64,000 bases of DNA, from assembly GCA_020747065.1 (NCBI GenBank), contig JAGMVK010000001.1, positions 620,001 to 684,000 on the forward strand, in the 5' to 3' direction. This stretch comes from Cadophora sp. MPI-SDFR-AT-0126 (taxonomy: Eukaryota > Ascomycota > Leotiomycetes > Helotiales > Ploettnerulaceae). Shown here in pieces: positions 12,139 to 25,300 of the stretch. The number at the start of each line of letters is the position of its first letter. Within the stretch, counting starts at the first letter, position 1. Under the pieces are notes generated by a model. The model was not told where the DNA came from. It saw only the letters and a program-made list of their open reading frames with translations, and did no database searches. The translations under genes and the position numbers were made by a program.

Positions 12139-15100
12139 GTAGGGGTTCTGTTTAGATTCGTCTCAAGGAGAGCTGGATTGCTAATATTGATTGAAATAGA
12201 CTCGATTGATCTTCAAGACCAAAATGCTCCCTCAGCTCAAGACCATACTCGGCAACCTACCAACCCAGCCCCCTTAGGCGCAGGACCTCCAGCTCCACAC
12301 CAGGCCGAGACTTTGCGCGAATTGGCCATAGAGGCAGCAGAGGAAAATCACAGAAGTCCAAGAGTATCGAAGGAATGGTCCAAGACCGAGGTCCAACAAT
12401 ACGACGACGACGACCTAGCGTCAGAGGTCACTTCAAAATTGAAGGGCTCCAACCTTCACCAGCAGGATGATCTAGCCATTGCGCAAAATGGGGGATTGAC
12501 AGGGTCGACAGCTGAAGACGCCGACATGGCAGATGCCGAGGGCGACGACGGAATGGACGATGACATGATGGACAAGATATCCAGCTCCCCGTCTATCGAT
12601 GATGGTGGGTATTCCCTTCCACAATCGTGGCCTCAGCGAGGCGTCTCTCTTTCGCAATCAACTCCGACATGTTCTCCCACCTGTGCACAAGCGTGCTACG
12701 AAAGTTCGTCTCGATTTGTGGAGACCCCGGACCATTTCCCTCTAAGACCTCCACCTGAACCTATCGACAAGGACGGGGTTCATGGTGTGCAGGCAAGAAT
12801 ACGTCGTCATCGTCATCTTCTCGGTGAGTATCTGGACGGTACGGAGAGCGAATCCAACTACGATGAACATACTACCGAAAACTCCCCCTTGACCGCGCAA
12901 ACCGAAATAAGGAGGATTGATAAATACGACCAAGACTTTGACCTGAAACGCTTTTCTGAGCAGCTCCTTGCCGACCATCTGGCGTTGTTCAGTGATGAGC
13001 TTGAAACCAATTGTGGAGAGCTTCTGCTCCAGTGCCCGAAAGAACAACACAACGATGACTGGAGACCAAAAAGCGACGACGAAGGAGTCATGATACCGTA
13101 CGAAAGCTCTGATGATGAAGATGACGATTATGACATTCCTTATTCTGCTGACTCTAGATTTGTTGATTCTGGTTGGGGTGGTGAATGCTTACAAGAATTA
13201 GAGGACATTGATTTCGAATTCGTCTATGCGCTCCACACTTTCGTCGCAACTGTTGAAGGCCAGGCAAATGCCACTAAGGGGGACACGATGGTTCTCCTTG
13301 ATGATAGCAATAGCTACTGGTGGCTCGTCAGGGTCGTGAAAGATAGCAGTATCGGTTAGTGGCTCTACCAATCAATGACTGTCAGAACCTAAGAACAGTT
13401 GTAGGATACTTGCCAGCAGAACACATCGAAACGCCAACAGAGCGATTAGCGCGATTGAACAAACACAGGAATATTGACGTATGTTATCAAATCTCGCCAA
13501 GTTTGCAGGGGACTAATCGCTATCTTTAGCTCACTTCTACGATGCTAGGCGATCAAGAAGCCAAGTCTAAAAACCCTCTGAAAAAGGCAATTCGGAGACG
13601 GAATGCCAAGACTGTCACATTCACAGCTCCAACTTATGTTGAAGCCTCGGATGTTGACTATTCAACAGACGAGGAAGATGGCGAAGGCGACTATTATGGC
13701 CAAAATGGACAGCAGGAACAGAACGGAGAACAACAGGATCAAGCTGCCGACGAGGATGAGATCAAAGCAGTTGAACCCCTAAAGCCCCGAGCCGAGATTC
13801 GAGAAGTTAGGTCGGAATCAGCAGAACCGGAAGCGAGCCGAGACCCCACAGGCAAGGTCAGCTCTGATACTACTCGAACAAGCGATGAAATCTTTGATGG
13901 CAAGGTTGAGAGCAAATCTCGAAACGGCACTGTGAGGAATACCGATTCGTTCTTCAAGGATGATTCGGTCGAAACTAGGAAAATAACCCTCACGCCCAAT
14001 TTGCTAAGAGATGATTCGAGCACATCCACTCGGACTTCTAATGATTCGAAGGAGCTCAAACAGCGTCCTAGTCTTGATAAACTGGAGAAGGACTCACCCG
14101 ATAAGTCAAAGGACAAGAAGGATAAGAAAGACAAGAAGGAGAAGGAAAAGAAACCGGGAATGCTCAGTGGCCTTTTCAAACGGAAAGAAAAGAAGACCAA
14201 ATCCTCAGTCGAGGACGAAGTTGACGAATTGACGACTGGGAAGAGGTCGACTGATAACCAAAGGGCATCCCCATCACCCAGCAAAGACTCAGAAGAAACT
14301 GCCACGATCGAGGAGCCAGTGGTTGCCCAGACTCCAGAGAGACAGCCAAGTAAGTTGCAAAAACAACGGAACGACATGTCACCTAGCCGGAAGCCTGCAG
14401 CAGCCAAAGAAACGAAGGCTGCCGAGCCTCAACAGGCACCTGCGCCTGAGAGACCACCGCCGGCCGACTCGGCACAGGCGCCATCCATGCGCCTGGTTCA
14501 GCCAGAGCCTTCGATCGAAGAACTTGGGCAGCCAGGGAATACCTCCCCTGAACATATCAGGGGCCAGCAGCCACGCAACGTGTCTCCTGAAGCTACCAGA
14601 GGGCGTAATATCTCCCCTGAAGTTGCAAGGACGGCGCCTGTTTTGGCGGCACCCAAGGAGCAAAAGACTGGAGGAACAATATCTAAAATCCTCCGATCGG
14701 CTAGTTCAAGTACTTCCGAACCGCGGCCTGTTAAAGCGAAGAAAGCCAAATCTCGCGTTGAACTGGACGACTTTGATTCTTCCAGCGAGGATTCTCCTGT
14801 GGAAGAGCCTGTTCGGGGACCAAACAAACAAATGCAACGGCCGATACCTGGTGCATTCCCAGATAGTTATATCGGATCCCCTCCTACCGAGCGATCAAAT
14901 CCTGCAGAAGAGAGACTCTCGGAGTCACCGGTACAGGTGTCCCCTGTGGCAGCTTCACAGTCGTACCCTCCTGCACTCATGGTCGACACTTCAAGTCAGG
15001 AAGAACCGCCTTCTCCTGTATCATCACCTTCGCCCGAGCTGATCGATGCAGAAGATGCTCGAGAAAAGAAAGGTGCCGGGAGCTCTACCACCTCCACGTC

Positions 15101-15386
15101 AACTGCCACCTGGAGCGATGCCCATCTCCGAACATTCTTTGACGATGACGCTGATATCAAAGATCTACTCGTGGTGGTCTATGACAAGTCTGGGGTGGTC
15201 CCTGCTGGACCTGATCATCCAATAACCGGGAACCTCTTCAGAGAAGAGAACGCCAAGTTGGCAGACATAACCAATGTGAGTTTACTACCCTATCTGATGC
15301 ATAACTTCGTTAATAAATTTCAGCGCCTGGATGGCATGCTTGGGGATTGGCTAGCTCGCAAAATGAGAACCCAAGCCTCCAGATAG
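12111..15386 (+). CDS. teaC: Tea4/Bud14-type SH3 cell-end polarity protein
   Basis: Five exons: 12111-12138, 12200-13354, 13405-13478, 13530-15275 and 15324-15386, total 1021 residues. The start MTRPQIIRADSIDLQD is split after nine codons by the first intron. An SH3 domain spans about residues 360-430, with FEFVYALHTFVATVEGQ, GDTMVLLDDSNSYWWLVRV and GYLPAEHIETP; it is followed by the conserved TERLARLNKHRNIDLTSTMLGD and KKAIRRRNAKTVTFTAP. The rest is acidic and disordered, with a Lys-rich KDKKDKKDKKEKEKKPG block. Tea4/Bud14/TeaC proteins link cell-end markers and formins to type 1 phosphatase at hyphal tips; the RRNAKTVTFTAP block resembles a PP1-docking R/K-V-x-F environment. The last intron (48 nt) contains no stop and keeps frame if retained. 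Start choice is supported by frame joining across the first intron. Confidence 0.88.
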
Positions 15387-16410
15387 ACAGCACTGTCCGG
15401 CTTGTACTATGTAAACGATGCACACGAACATGATAAATGAAGTTTTTACGGGAGGGGCGTCATCGTCCCATATTTTGGCGCATTGGGCTGCGGTCGGTAA
15501 CCGGCAAGGAACCTGGGGCAATAACCTGGGCGGGCGCAGTGTGGCACGGGAATTCTTATCAGTCTATACCATATTGGATGAAGCTTCGATGCTGAACTCA
15601 GCAGCAATTGGGTACATACAGTGCCATTACAAAACTTGTGCCTACTACTGCTGACTACCGCTGACTACCTATGCCTACTGATATTTTATCTGGTTTCCTG
15701 GATGTCCCAGTTGTGTGCTGTGCTTTGTGCTGTCTCATGTTGATCGAGCCCCTACTTAGCTGCTGTCACAGCTGGGCCAAGGCCAGCGCCACATTGAACT
15801 TTATTTGAAGAATGAGCACCCGCCACTTCGAGCACCGTCCTGGCCTCCACGTCACACTGTTGTATAAAAGCGACAATCTTTCGATTGCTGATAGTTCCTG
15901 TCAATGACTGGTCTCAGCAAGGCTGGACACAGAAATTCCACCAGCGCCTCTTGCACCATACCTTGCAGTAGCCCCAATATTTATGCTATTTTCATCCGGA
16001 ATAGCGTCCTTACCGCTTTGACCCGCCTTCGAGGTGCAGACACAAAAAAGCGGCACCAAATACAGCTCCCGTTACATGGTCCACTTGAAGTATTATTAAA
16101 TGTTTGTCGACACAATGAAGCCTCATGAAGACTCAACTTTATGACGAAACCATACTTTCCGTTCCTATGATCTTTCAGACGATATGAAATCATTTAACTG
16201 GCCGGTATGAAAGTCAAGATGTTGTTCGACAAGTGGTAATGCAACAACGTCCTCTTACGCGGCGCCGCTTTTTGACAACGAGCCGCCCGTTCTGCCTGCA
16301 TCACGTTAGTCCCAATTGGCTTGGGTGCGAACGTGCAACTACCACCAGAGGAACTCCAAGAAATCTATCAACACCACGCCGGTTTGCCATCGCAAGAAGG
16401 GAGGTTCATC
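15387..16410. other. Intergenic, promoter of the STE50-like gene
   Basis: About 1 kb without a supported gene. It includes short imperfect repeats of a 'ctgactacc' type around 15,640-15,680. An alternative in-frame start for the next gene lies at 16321. Confidence 0.45.
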
Positions 16411-18005
16411 ATGGCATTCGCATCGGGCACCGCAATGTATCCAGAGAGTGATGCAGACGACGAATACGAGAGAAGCGTCCACGACTCGTCCCCTATCCTC
16501 GCAACGGACTCTGAGGCGACAGATTCCAATCCCTCCTCGAACGAGCATACGCCGACGACATACGGTGCTCCTGGCTCAGGAGATAGACTACCCGAGACGA
16601 TCATAACGGAATGGACTGCAGATGAATGCGCGGACTTCGTAGGAAGCCTTGGATTGCAGCAATATGTGGACCAGTTCTTAGGTATGCACTCCAGCCTTGA
16701 GAATGGCATGGGACATCGAACTCACATGGCGCGCAGAGAACGAGATAGTTGGGGAAGCGCTAGTGGCTCTGCAGCACGACGATTTGAAGCAGATGGGAGT
16801 AACCAGTGTTGGGCATCGACTCACGATTCTGAAAAGCGTTTACGATATCAAGACCAAACAGGATATACCCTTAGAGAGCGATCACTACGTGCCCTTGTGT
16901 AAGTCCTGAACTTTGCGCTCTCGATATCAGTACTGATTCTCCATCAGCGGCAGATGCGGAAGCACAGTATGCAACAGCGACCCTGAAAGATATCCGGCAC
17001 TTGGTGGAACAATTGCGGTTACGGGACGAGAGGATGAGTATCGCAGAGATGGAACTTCGCAGGATCACCTCGGAGTATGCTCGACTGCGAGAGGATTTAC
17101 TGCCAGTCTTTCGAATGGCCAAGGAAGGACAACCACTTCCTTATCTTGCCTCAGAGTCTAACAACCAAGCTTCTTATCCTTACGATACGCAGAACACCAT
17201 CTCACCACCTGCGCCAACTCCCTCATCCACCCAATCTGGTGGTGGTTTATCTCGAAAGTTTTCTACCAAGAAGCTCTTCTTCGACAATCAAAAAACATCA
17301 TCTCCTACATATATGCAGTCTACGCAGGAAAGGTCTCTCATGGAACAGGCTTTGGACCCGGCGAATGCTGCAGAACGCGCAGTCCTCTCATCATCACATC
17401 TGGCTGCTATGAACGGCGGCTCCCAACCATCGACTTCGCCAGGATATCCATCACCAAATCAACCATCGCCAACCTCGCCTCCTACTTTGGGAGGCTCAAC
17501 ACTGGCCTCTCGCTCTTATCGCTCTGACCAGCCGACTCCTGCACGAAGTACCTTCCAGCAAGACAACGACCAATACTCGGCCTCTACATATTCTCGGGAC
17601 AGTCAAAAGCCTGCCCCGTCGCGGCGAGCCCAAACCCCTGCGCTAGATACTCCCTCATCCAACGGTTCTGTAGAGATATTCAAGTCTTTTCGAGTCAGTA
17701 TGGAAGATCCATGCTATAAAGTTCTCCCTGCAGCATTGAAGAAATACAACATCAACGCGCCTTGGGAGCAGTACGCGCTATATATTGTCTATGGAGATAA
17801 GGAACGATGTTTAGGGATGGACGAGAAGCCTCTGATATTGTTCAAGCAACTGGATAAGGAAGGAAAGAAGCCCATGTTCATGCTCCGGAAAATCAGTCCC
17901 AACGCAGATGCCCAACCTGGTGAAGGTCCTGGGAGTGCAGGTCTTGATCGAAACATCGGAAGGGGAATGCAAGCTGCTTACGATCCACCAGGGGGCATCA
18001 TTTGA
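16411..18005 (+). CDS. STE50: STE50-type MAPK adaptor (SAM and Ras-association domains)
   Basis: Three exons: 16411-16681, 16737-16898 and 16948-18005, total 496 residues. Residues about 68-130 form a SAM domain (ITEWTADECADFVGSLGLQQY, then ENEIVGEALVALQHDDLKQMG and VGHRLTILKSVYDIK), split by the first intron. A coiled segment with LVEQLRLRDERMSIAEMELR follows, then a Ser/Pro/Gln-rich linker, and a C-terminal Ras-association domain from about 390 to 470 (VEIFKSFRVSMEDPCYKVLP, KKYNINAPWEQYALYIVYGD, KPMFMLRKI). This domain order is that of Ste50/SteD, which tethers the MAPKKK Ste11 and connects it to Ras/Cdc42 and Opy2 in pheromone, filamentation and osmotic signalling. The ATG at 16411 gives the usual short N-terminus; an in-frame ATG at 16321 would add 30 residues. 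Confidence 0.92.
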
Positions 18006-18585
18006 TCTCGTCCACTTTCGGTAGCGATTTTTGTACGGCTTTTATGTGGAAGACCTTGGGGAGTTCAGCGCTGCTTGACATCTTGCATAGCGGAAGCGGA
18101 AGCAAAGTTTTGGACGGTGTGGCATGTTATTTTATCCTCTGCCATGTTTGTCAACCTGTGTGATATATACCTGTAGGAATGGGCTTTGCGTTTTCTTGGG
18201 ACGGAAGAAAGTTAGCAAGCGGCACAAATTTTGGACGATATGATACTTGGTTTCAGTCTTGAAATGATGGGAAGGGGCAGGAAGTTAGCCGCCGGCTTGG
18301 CTAGCCTGCTCGTCTCACATCTCTTCGCATTTGGAGCGGAGGATCTGTTTGATATAATGGCAGAGTGGTTGGTCCCTTATTTTTTAAGCTATGGGTATTC
18401 TGGATTACACATCTCGTGTGGGCGTGTGTAGAAGAGAGAGGGGAGGCGCGGAGGCGGTTTCTTGTAGCAATCTAAAGCATGGACGGGGCGGTATGAATCG
18501 AAGAAGCCTCGAGTCGGGCATCTGATAAGTCTCCTTTTCACCTTCTCACTTCACCATATAGATGAGGGCATTCATCTGAGCCTCT

Positions 18586-18641
18586 GCAAGTGTAAGTGCA
18601 AGTACAAGTGCAAGTGCAAGTACAAGTGCAAGTGCAAGTGG
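18586..18641. repeat. Imperfect (GCAAGT)n microsatellite
   Basis: About nine hexanucleotide units, with T and A variants (GTAAGT, ACAAGT) interspersed, run from 18586 to 18641. Confidence 0.9.
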
Positions 18642-18755
18642 GACTGCTCCTACACCACGTTGTTGTTGTTGTGGTTCGTTCGTTCCTTCCCAAAATGAGA
18701 TCCTTCCCAAAATTGAAGTCGTCTGTCTGGACCACGCTAAGGATTTCATGCAGCT

Positions 18756-18781
18756 CCCTTCCCTTCCCTTCCCTTCCCTTC
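18756..18781. repeat. (CCCTT)n simple repeat
   Basis: Five perfect CCCTT pentamers in the pyrimidine-rich region upstream of HOP1. Confidence 0.9.
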
Positions 18782-19010
18782 ACTCATGAGCATCAGGTCT
18801 TCCTCTCCTCTCCTTTCCTCTCCTCATCTCTCTCTTTTCATTCTTCACTCTTTTCTATCAACGCCATCCATCGCCGAGCTCCCCTCCCGCACCTCAATTT
18901 ATCTGGCAGGGCCAATACCCAATACCTTCCTCTCCATCACACTCTCTTCTCTTACTCTACCTACTAATACCTTGCCCGTTCGGCCACTACTGTTCCTGTA
19001 ATTTCACAAG

Positions 19011-21624
19011 ATGCCTTCCAAGAAATACTCTCGAAAGTCAAAGGCAAAGGCAAAGCCCCAGCCGCGTCCTAGACCTGCTCCTCCTAAGGCATTAGAACCA
19101 GCGCTTGTGCTGGAATCACAGCACAGTTTCGACCTTGTCCACACTGCAATAGCCGCTACGGTATGTTCTCTTCGTGCTTACCGGCCTTTCACAATCAACT
19201 GAACTTGGTCATACAGATGTTTGAGGTCATTTTTGCTCGGTACTTCCTGAACCGTTTGACAAGATTCGAATGCACTTGTCCTCACACTTGACTGCAGGAA
19301 AGTCTTCCCCATCTGGACCAAATGGCATAAGCGTTTCTACGATCCTGCGAACCCAGACACCGCCTACGAAGCCTTCGTGTCTGTTACCCAAGCCTCCCAA
19401 CAAGGAAGTGGTGTATTGTGGCATGTTCCGGCCCGTGGCCAATTTCTTGTACTGGACAAGCTAATGGATGCTCTTGTACGTTCTGACTCCTTTTCCCTTC
19501 TTTTCACATATTCAAAGCTGATGTAAATAGGAAAATGGAGTCAAAGACGCTCTAGCAAAATCCTACCTACGCAAGATTGACCTGAGCTTCCATTCCATGG
19601 GCATAGAGCCCATGTCTGAATCCAATTGCATTGAATCCTACGGCCTTCATATATCATATGGACCTACCAACATGCCATACATTGATACGGAGCTCAGAAA
19701 CAGGCAGGGTTCCCACACCACAAATATGAATGTCTTGGAGGGAAAGACAAGCCTCAAGGAAATGGTCAACGGCATCGCTCGCCATTTTCTTTCGTCCGAA
19801 CAGGCGAAGCTTTTCAAAGCCTTACCTTTACCAGGTAGGTTCATGATTGGGTATTGTCCAGAATATGGCTAATTCAGCGTAGACAATATTCGAGTCAGCT
19901 TACAGGCAGAATATACTGCGCAGACCCCACCCGACTACCAGCCTCTAGATTTCAAACCTGTCAAGCAGATTGTGTGGAAAACGGACGACACTGTTGCTGA
20001 TGAAGATGCCAAGTATAAATTGGCAACAGGTTTCCACAGGTACGTAGACGCCCATGCGCTGGATTGTGTCTACTACACTGACTCTTCGTTTCAGTGTAGC
20101 TTTCACCTTCAGGCCTCCTGGATATCGCGGTCGCGCTGCTCAGAGCTCTCAACAGCTTACCGACACAGCCAAGTACATAGGTCCAAGAATTAGCAATGGC
20201 CTCAGCAATGCACCCTCGTTGGGCAGCCTCCGCGCAGTCAATCGACTTAGAGCCCCCTCGCAGTTCTCCGTGTCCGACGGAGGGCACACACAACCCGAAG
20301 TTCTGAGACAGGTTCGAGGAATTGTAAGTTGCTTTTCAGCGGTGTCGCTTTTCGAAATCTCACTAAACATTGCATTTTGTAGCATTTCTCCAGACTTGAT
20401 TACGACAGTCGGCAGGATACGCAGCAATACCATACATCACCTTCGCCGTCTCCATCATTCCAACCATATTCAGGCACTTCATTCAATGCAGAGCTCTATA
20501 TTCCACCATACTCAATAGAAATTCTTAGTATTGCTGAAGTTAGACTACAGGATCTGGTCTCGCGAGATAATGGCGACCTGGATGCCTCACAGAGCGTACA
20601 TATCAACTGCGACTGTGGAGTCTGTGAGGATGATGGCCCTCTGGTATGGCCCATACCTGCCTCTTCCTTCTTCATACACTCTTGCTGATGTCTGAAGGTC
20701 CAATGTCTACAATGTCATGACTTTCATCATGCTGAATGCTATGGCTATCTCCACAAGGTTCCCCGGGCAGAATTTTGCTACACGTGTGCAAGAGATCTCT
20801 TCGATAAAAGCTTAAATGTGGGGGACAGAAAATTCGACTGTCAATTGAGGCGTACCATCCGATTTTTCCAGAACGGACAGGTTGCGAGGACATTAGACGA
20901 AGTCGCAACACATCTTGGCATGGGCGCGGATGGTAAGATTTTCTCTCTGATCAACAAGTCGGCTGGTTCTGACTGCCAACAGAGCGGAGTAAGAGCGTCA
21001 CTAGACAAATCCTCGACGATCTTGCAACCGACGGATATATCGTGATGCGAGACGTGGATGCAGCCTTCCATCTTGTAATTGGAAAGGAGCCAATGATCCC
21101 AAGCACTTTCTTCAACCCGCGCATCGGTATTTATCATTTTGTGAGTGGGCAAATTACATCGCAGAGCTCACGAAGATTGGGGGCCTCTTACTTACGTTGA
21201 GCAGTTCTCAGATAGTGAGACTCCCCTTTTCGAAGGCACCGGTCCTTCCAGAAGGATTGAGGGACATGAATTTTTTAAGTTCGGTATTGCCTCCGACTTG
21301 CCTCGTACGCCCATCGTTTCATGTCCGCCAAAGCAATACCGTAGACTGAGGACTATGCAAGACTCTTCGCGAAGAGAGGTTTCTGTGGACGATGCCACCA
21401 CTCAGTCCGCTGTCAGCACTCCTACGCATTTACAAGACCATGGCCCTCAGGAACGCTCCATCAGTAGTGAGTCCCAGACCATGAAATTGGGCGTCAGTAC
21501 CACGTCAAATGGAAGCACCACTCCCGACACCTCGAATTCCGATGTTCAAAGAGAAAATTTTGGCAATAAAAGATTGGCTGAACGTGGTCAGCAAGGTCGA
21601 TCAAGCCGTAGGAAGATGATGTGA
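19011..21624 (+). CDS. HOP1: HOP1-type HORMA-domain meiotic chromosome axis protein
   Basis: Ten exons: 19011-19160, 19217-19239, 19298-19475, 19531-19834, 19883-20039, 20095-20323, 20383-20643, 20698-20932, 20983-21140 and 21205-21624; all phases close, giving 704 residues. The HORMA domain covers about residues 35-255 (ESQHSFDLVHTAIAAT, FVSVTQASQQGSGVLWHVPA, ESYGLHISYG, FHSVAFTFRPPGYRG). A PHD-type zinc finger follows at about 424-470 (CDCGVCEDDG, VQCLQCHDFHHAECYGYLHK, FCYTCARDLFD), then a winged-helix-like segment (VARTLDEVATHLGM, KSVTRQILDDLATDGYIVM). HORMA-PHD-winged helix is the plan of fungal Hop1, which loads on meiotic axes and promotes inter-homologue recombination and the recombination checkpoint. 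The C-terminal tail is Ser/Arg-rich and ends in RSSRRKMM, where a closure motif could lie. Exon 2 is only 23 nt. MER3 lies 0.7 kb away, convergent. Confidence 0.92.
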
Positions 21625-22326
21625 TGCCGAGAGGCCTCACTTGACGTCGTTGTCGGACAGTACACGGTGGTATGTTCACTTGCTACATTTAACTCTCAGG
21701 TAACTTCTGTTGAACGAGACATGAGACTTGGCGGATCCTGAGGGAATCTTGAACGTGACTTGCAGTCATACACATAGCTACTTGCTGTTTCTCAAAGACT
21801 TTGTAGCATCATGGGGAAATTTGTGCTTTAAATTGCTTAATATGACGTTGTTTGACATTCTAAACTTCACAATGTTGCTCTGTGATATTTCGTTAGGCCT
21901 CAAAGCTCGAATTGGTGGCCAAATAAAAAGAGTTTTTCTAACTGCCATTTCTAAGTAGTCGTCTTTTGCGAGAATTGCTAGGCTCATGCCAAACCTCATG
22001 GCATCTTGTGGGTTGTTGTTCACAGGCCTTAATACAGCTTCTCCAAGTTGTTTACGACGTGGACTAAGCGACCGGCAGTTTCATTGCAACGAGGTTAGCA
22101 CATAGTAAGTCATGCAGATGAGCAACTCCCTCTCTGACAACTCAGCTCCATCGTAGCAAGTACAGCCCATACATGATAAATCTGTCCCAAAATCCCCCAA
22201 GTAATCATCTAGCTAAGTAAAGCGCCATGCAATGCAATCCCATCTCATCATGCTGTACATCTTCAGAATTCATCCTCAGTAATTGCTTAGCAAACTCTTC
22301 GTCAATCTTGAACAATTGACTTAGGC
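21625..22326. other. Convergent intergenic region between HOP1 and MER3
   Basis: About 700 bp that must hold the 3' ends of both genes. It is AT-richer than the flanks and shows no coding region. Confidence 0.5.
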
Positions 22327-25300
22327 TCAATCAACGAATTCAACGAAATCCTCCAAGCCAGCGATGAGTTCAGAGTCGAATTCGTTGACCCATGATGGAA
22401 CGGAGGAGACGTCCGTCCGTGCTTGGTCTTTCGTCACGCGGCGGTGCTTGACTTCTGGCTTGTCTGGACTCAAGGCAAGGGGTCTCTTTGGACCAGAGCT
22501 TGTTGTCGGTGCAGAAACTGCGGACTCATCTGCAGTTGAACCGGATGCAGAGGTTGGTACTATCTCATCATCATCTTCGAATGCTGCAAAATCGAATATG
22601 TCATTGCAGAAGCTGGATTCCACTTCTGGAATTGCTGGCCTAGCTGCGATAGGTTTGTCAAGTTTCATCATGTCAGCTTCATGGCCCTCGATGGAGTCAT
22701 CCTGATACGCAGAACTTGGATCTAGAGCAGGTGCGTCCCGAGTGGGGTTCGAATCAGCTCCGAACTGATCTGAACCTGGATCGAAAGGGTCGTCATCCTG
22801 TAACAAAACAGAAGGCGATGGAAAGTCTTGATCGTTGTTAAGCCTCTGAGTCTTGGACAATTCACCGCCGTTCTTCTCGAAGAATGGATTCTCGGGCTCT
22901 TTGCTGCTGGCATAAGAAAATTGAGGTTTTCGTGTCAGGCGAATGCTAGCCTTGTCGGGCTGCACACTCGTATGAAGCTTATGCAGCTTTCGATAGTCTC
23001 GGGGAGCGAGATCTGAGTATGGGACCGGGCTAAGGACGATTGAGAGGTCCACCATCTCGGTGTCGTTGATATCCGCATCGTTGGAGGTGCTCAGCTTGAG
23101 TTTTGGCTTGAAATAGAGTCAGCAAGTACAAAGCAACATACCACGGATCTTGTTACCTGCGACTTTTGGATCGATCGAGGCATAGGCATCTCTTGGCCTG
23201 ATCCGGGATTCTGTAATCAAGTGTCAGGATGGCTTGGGGCCAGGAACTGTGTATAGATCCGTTCTTACCTTCTTTCCAGACGCTCTACTCTCTAGCTTGG
23301 AAGTCTCACCACTCTGTTGCTGAGAGTGTGTCAGCGCGCAGCAGCTTTACCTATTAACAGACTCACCTTCAGAGCCGAGGTAGCTTTTCTAGTTCTTCCC
23401 ATAGACGGCTGTTATCTGTATCAGTGGTGCCACTGTTCCTTAGGAAAAGCACATTTGACAGACCTTTCTCTTAATCTTTCGTGGCTTGTCGAGGCCCTCA
23501 CGACAGCAGTAATGCTTGCAAGGCTGACCATTCTTCAAAGGTTGACCATCACGGCAGGTGTGATTGCACGTCCACTTGCCGTTAGCCATTTGGAAAGGTT
23601 CTAAGATTTCGACTTCCTTTTTGTCCTTCTCTTTTACCTCCTTGCCAATCTTACCACTCTTTGGCTTTTGAACTTTCGAATTAAGTATGAGCTCTGCGTC
23701 GTCGATATCAAGAAAGTCATCGGAGCTAAAATCACTCCTCGCAGTCTCAACATCATTGATCGCAGCGATCATGTCCTCATCCTCCACCTCATCAGTTCCA
23801 AACTCATCGACCTCAGCAATCGAGCCTTCTCCAGTAGTGATCGTTGTCTCGTCCTTAGACTTGATTACTAGTGGTGTCGAAGGAAATTGTGACGCCGGAA
23901 TGTTGTGCTTGAGGATGCATGACTTCACAGTCCCTACAATGTCCTCACAAGCAATCCAGCATTTGATGTCAACATCAGGTGCTAATAGTTCGACAGTAAA
24001 TCTGACATCAAAACCCTTTTCTAGTTTGGAGATATTACCACGCCAGAAATTGACCAATTTCCCATCAGTTGTTTCAGCCATGAATGTCACGGAAGGCTTC
24101 CTACTCTTCCACACCGGGACCTTGTCGTTTTCGTAGCACAGGCAAGCTTTGACCAGGATCTTGGGCAAGACCTTTGTCTTTTCGGCGACTTTCTTCACAA
24201 CCTCAGCAGTTAGCTTTAAGCTAGGGAAACTGGAGACAATGTCTCTCGTCCTTTTGCCGAACGGGGGATTTTTGGACACGAGTCTTTCGATGCTGGCAGT
24301 GTCCATCTTTCCCAATTCTTCAATGGTTGATACGTTGTTGCTGACGAGCTTCCGGGTCGCAACAGGGCCGAATTGAGGGACTTGTCTAAGCTGCAGGTTC
24401 GAGTACTCCCAAAATCCTACGGAGATACTTCGTGCAAGATCCAGAGCATGGCGAGTTGATACCGAGTCACATTCGTGTGCCTTGCAGTCAATGACACAGT
24501 GAATGAGGCGTTGTGTACGATCAAATACGAGGCTTCGATCTGTTGCCAATTGTCGTCTCACCTGGATGAAATCCTTTTCCGTGGGATCCTCAATTCCCCC
24601 AAGTTGAATTTGTACGAGCAGCGAGACCTTATGGGGCGTCGTTGTAACGGTTTCCCTGATTGGAAATTTGAGGAAGGGAGATTTATTCAATTCACGAAGG
24701 TATTGTCTCTCATTCGATTTCATCCGAAGGTCTCTGAATTCGGCAGCTTGACAGATTATGTGAAGCTTCGCATATTAGCAGAGACCATGGATGATGTGGA
24801 AGGGCCTTACAATCTGTTCCGTGCTTGCTCGCGATGGGATAGACAAAATTAGCTTCATCGTCTCGAACTGCACCATATAGCGAGACATAGCTGCTCCATA
24901 TTCAGTGCTGCTGATTCGCTCTTCGCCACTAGCTAACTTGTGCTGCTGAAGAAGCAAGATATCTCTCTCGCAGACTTGCTCCAGACGCCTATCAGTATCT
25001 GCACCTGGAGACGAACCTTCGATCTTGTAGTAGTTCGGATTTTGGCGCATACGGACACTGAGAAAAGTACCGCAAAGCCATCTCTTTGCATCATAGACAT
25101 TCTTGATGGTTCCTAGGCTGATTTCAGAATTCAAATGCTCGATCAGGTTGAGATGAAGTGTGCTCTCAAGGATGTCTTGGCCAGAAACCATCTTCTTGTA
25201 GCGATTCACTTTATCACTTCGAGTCATGATCACCGCTACGGCACTGTTATCAAACTGGGGGCGGCCAGCTCTTCCAAGCATTTGCATAACTTCCAGATCC

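Larger units (their letters stand above)
18006..19010. other. Intergenic with two simple repeats
   Basis: About 1 kb between STE50 and HOP1. It contains the (AAGTGC)-type and (CCCTT)-type tracts listed separately and a pyrimidine-rich stretch from 18,750 to 18,900 leading into HOP1. No gene is seen. Confidence 0.5.

Noticed and set aside
13739..14407. 222-codon minus-strand frame opposite the Tea4-like gene
   Set aside because: It is Ser/Leu-rich antisense of a Glu/Lys/Ser-rich disordered region and has no introns or motifs of its own.
22364..24376. Plus-strand frames opposite MER3
   Set aside because: They are mirror frames of the MER3 C-terminal exons; MER3 has consistent splice phases and family motifs.
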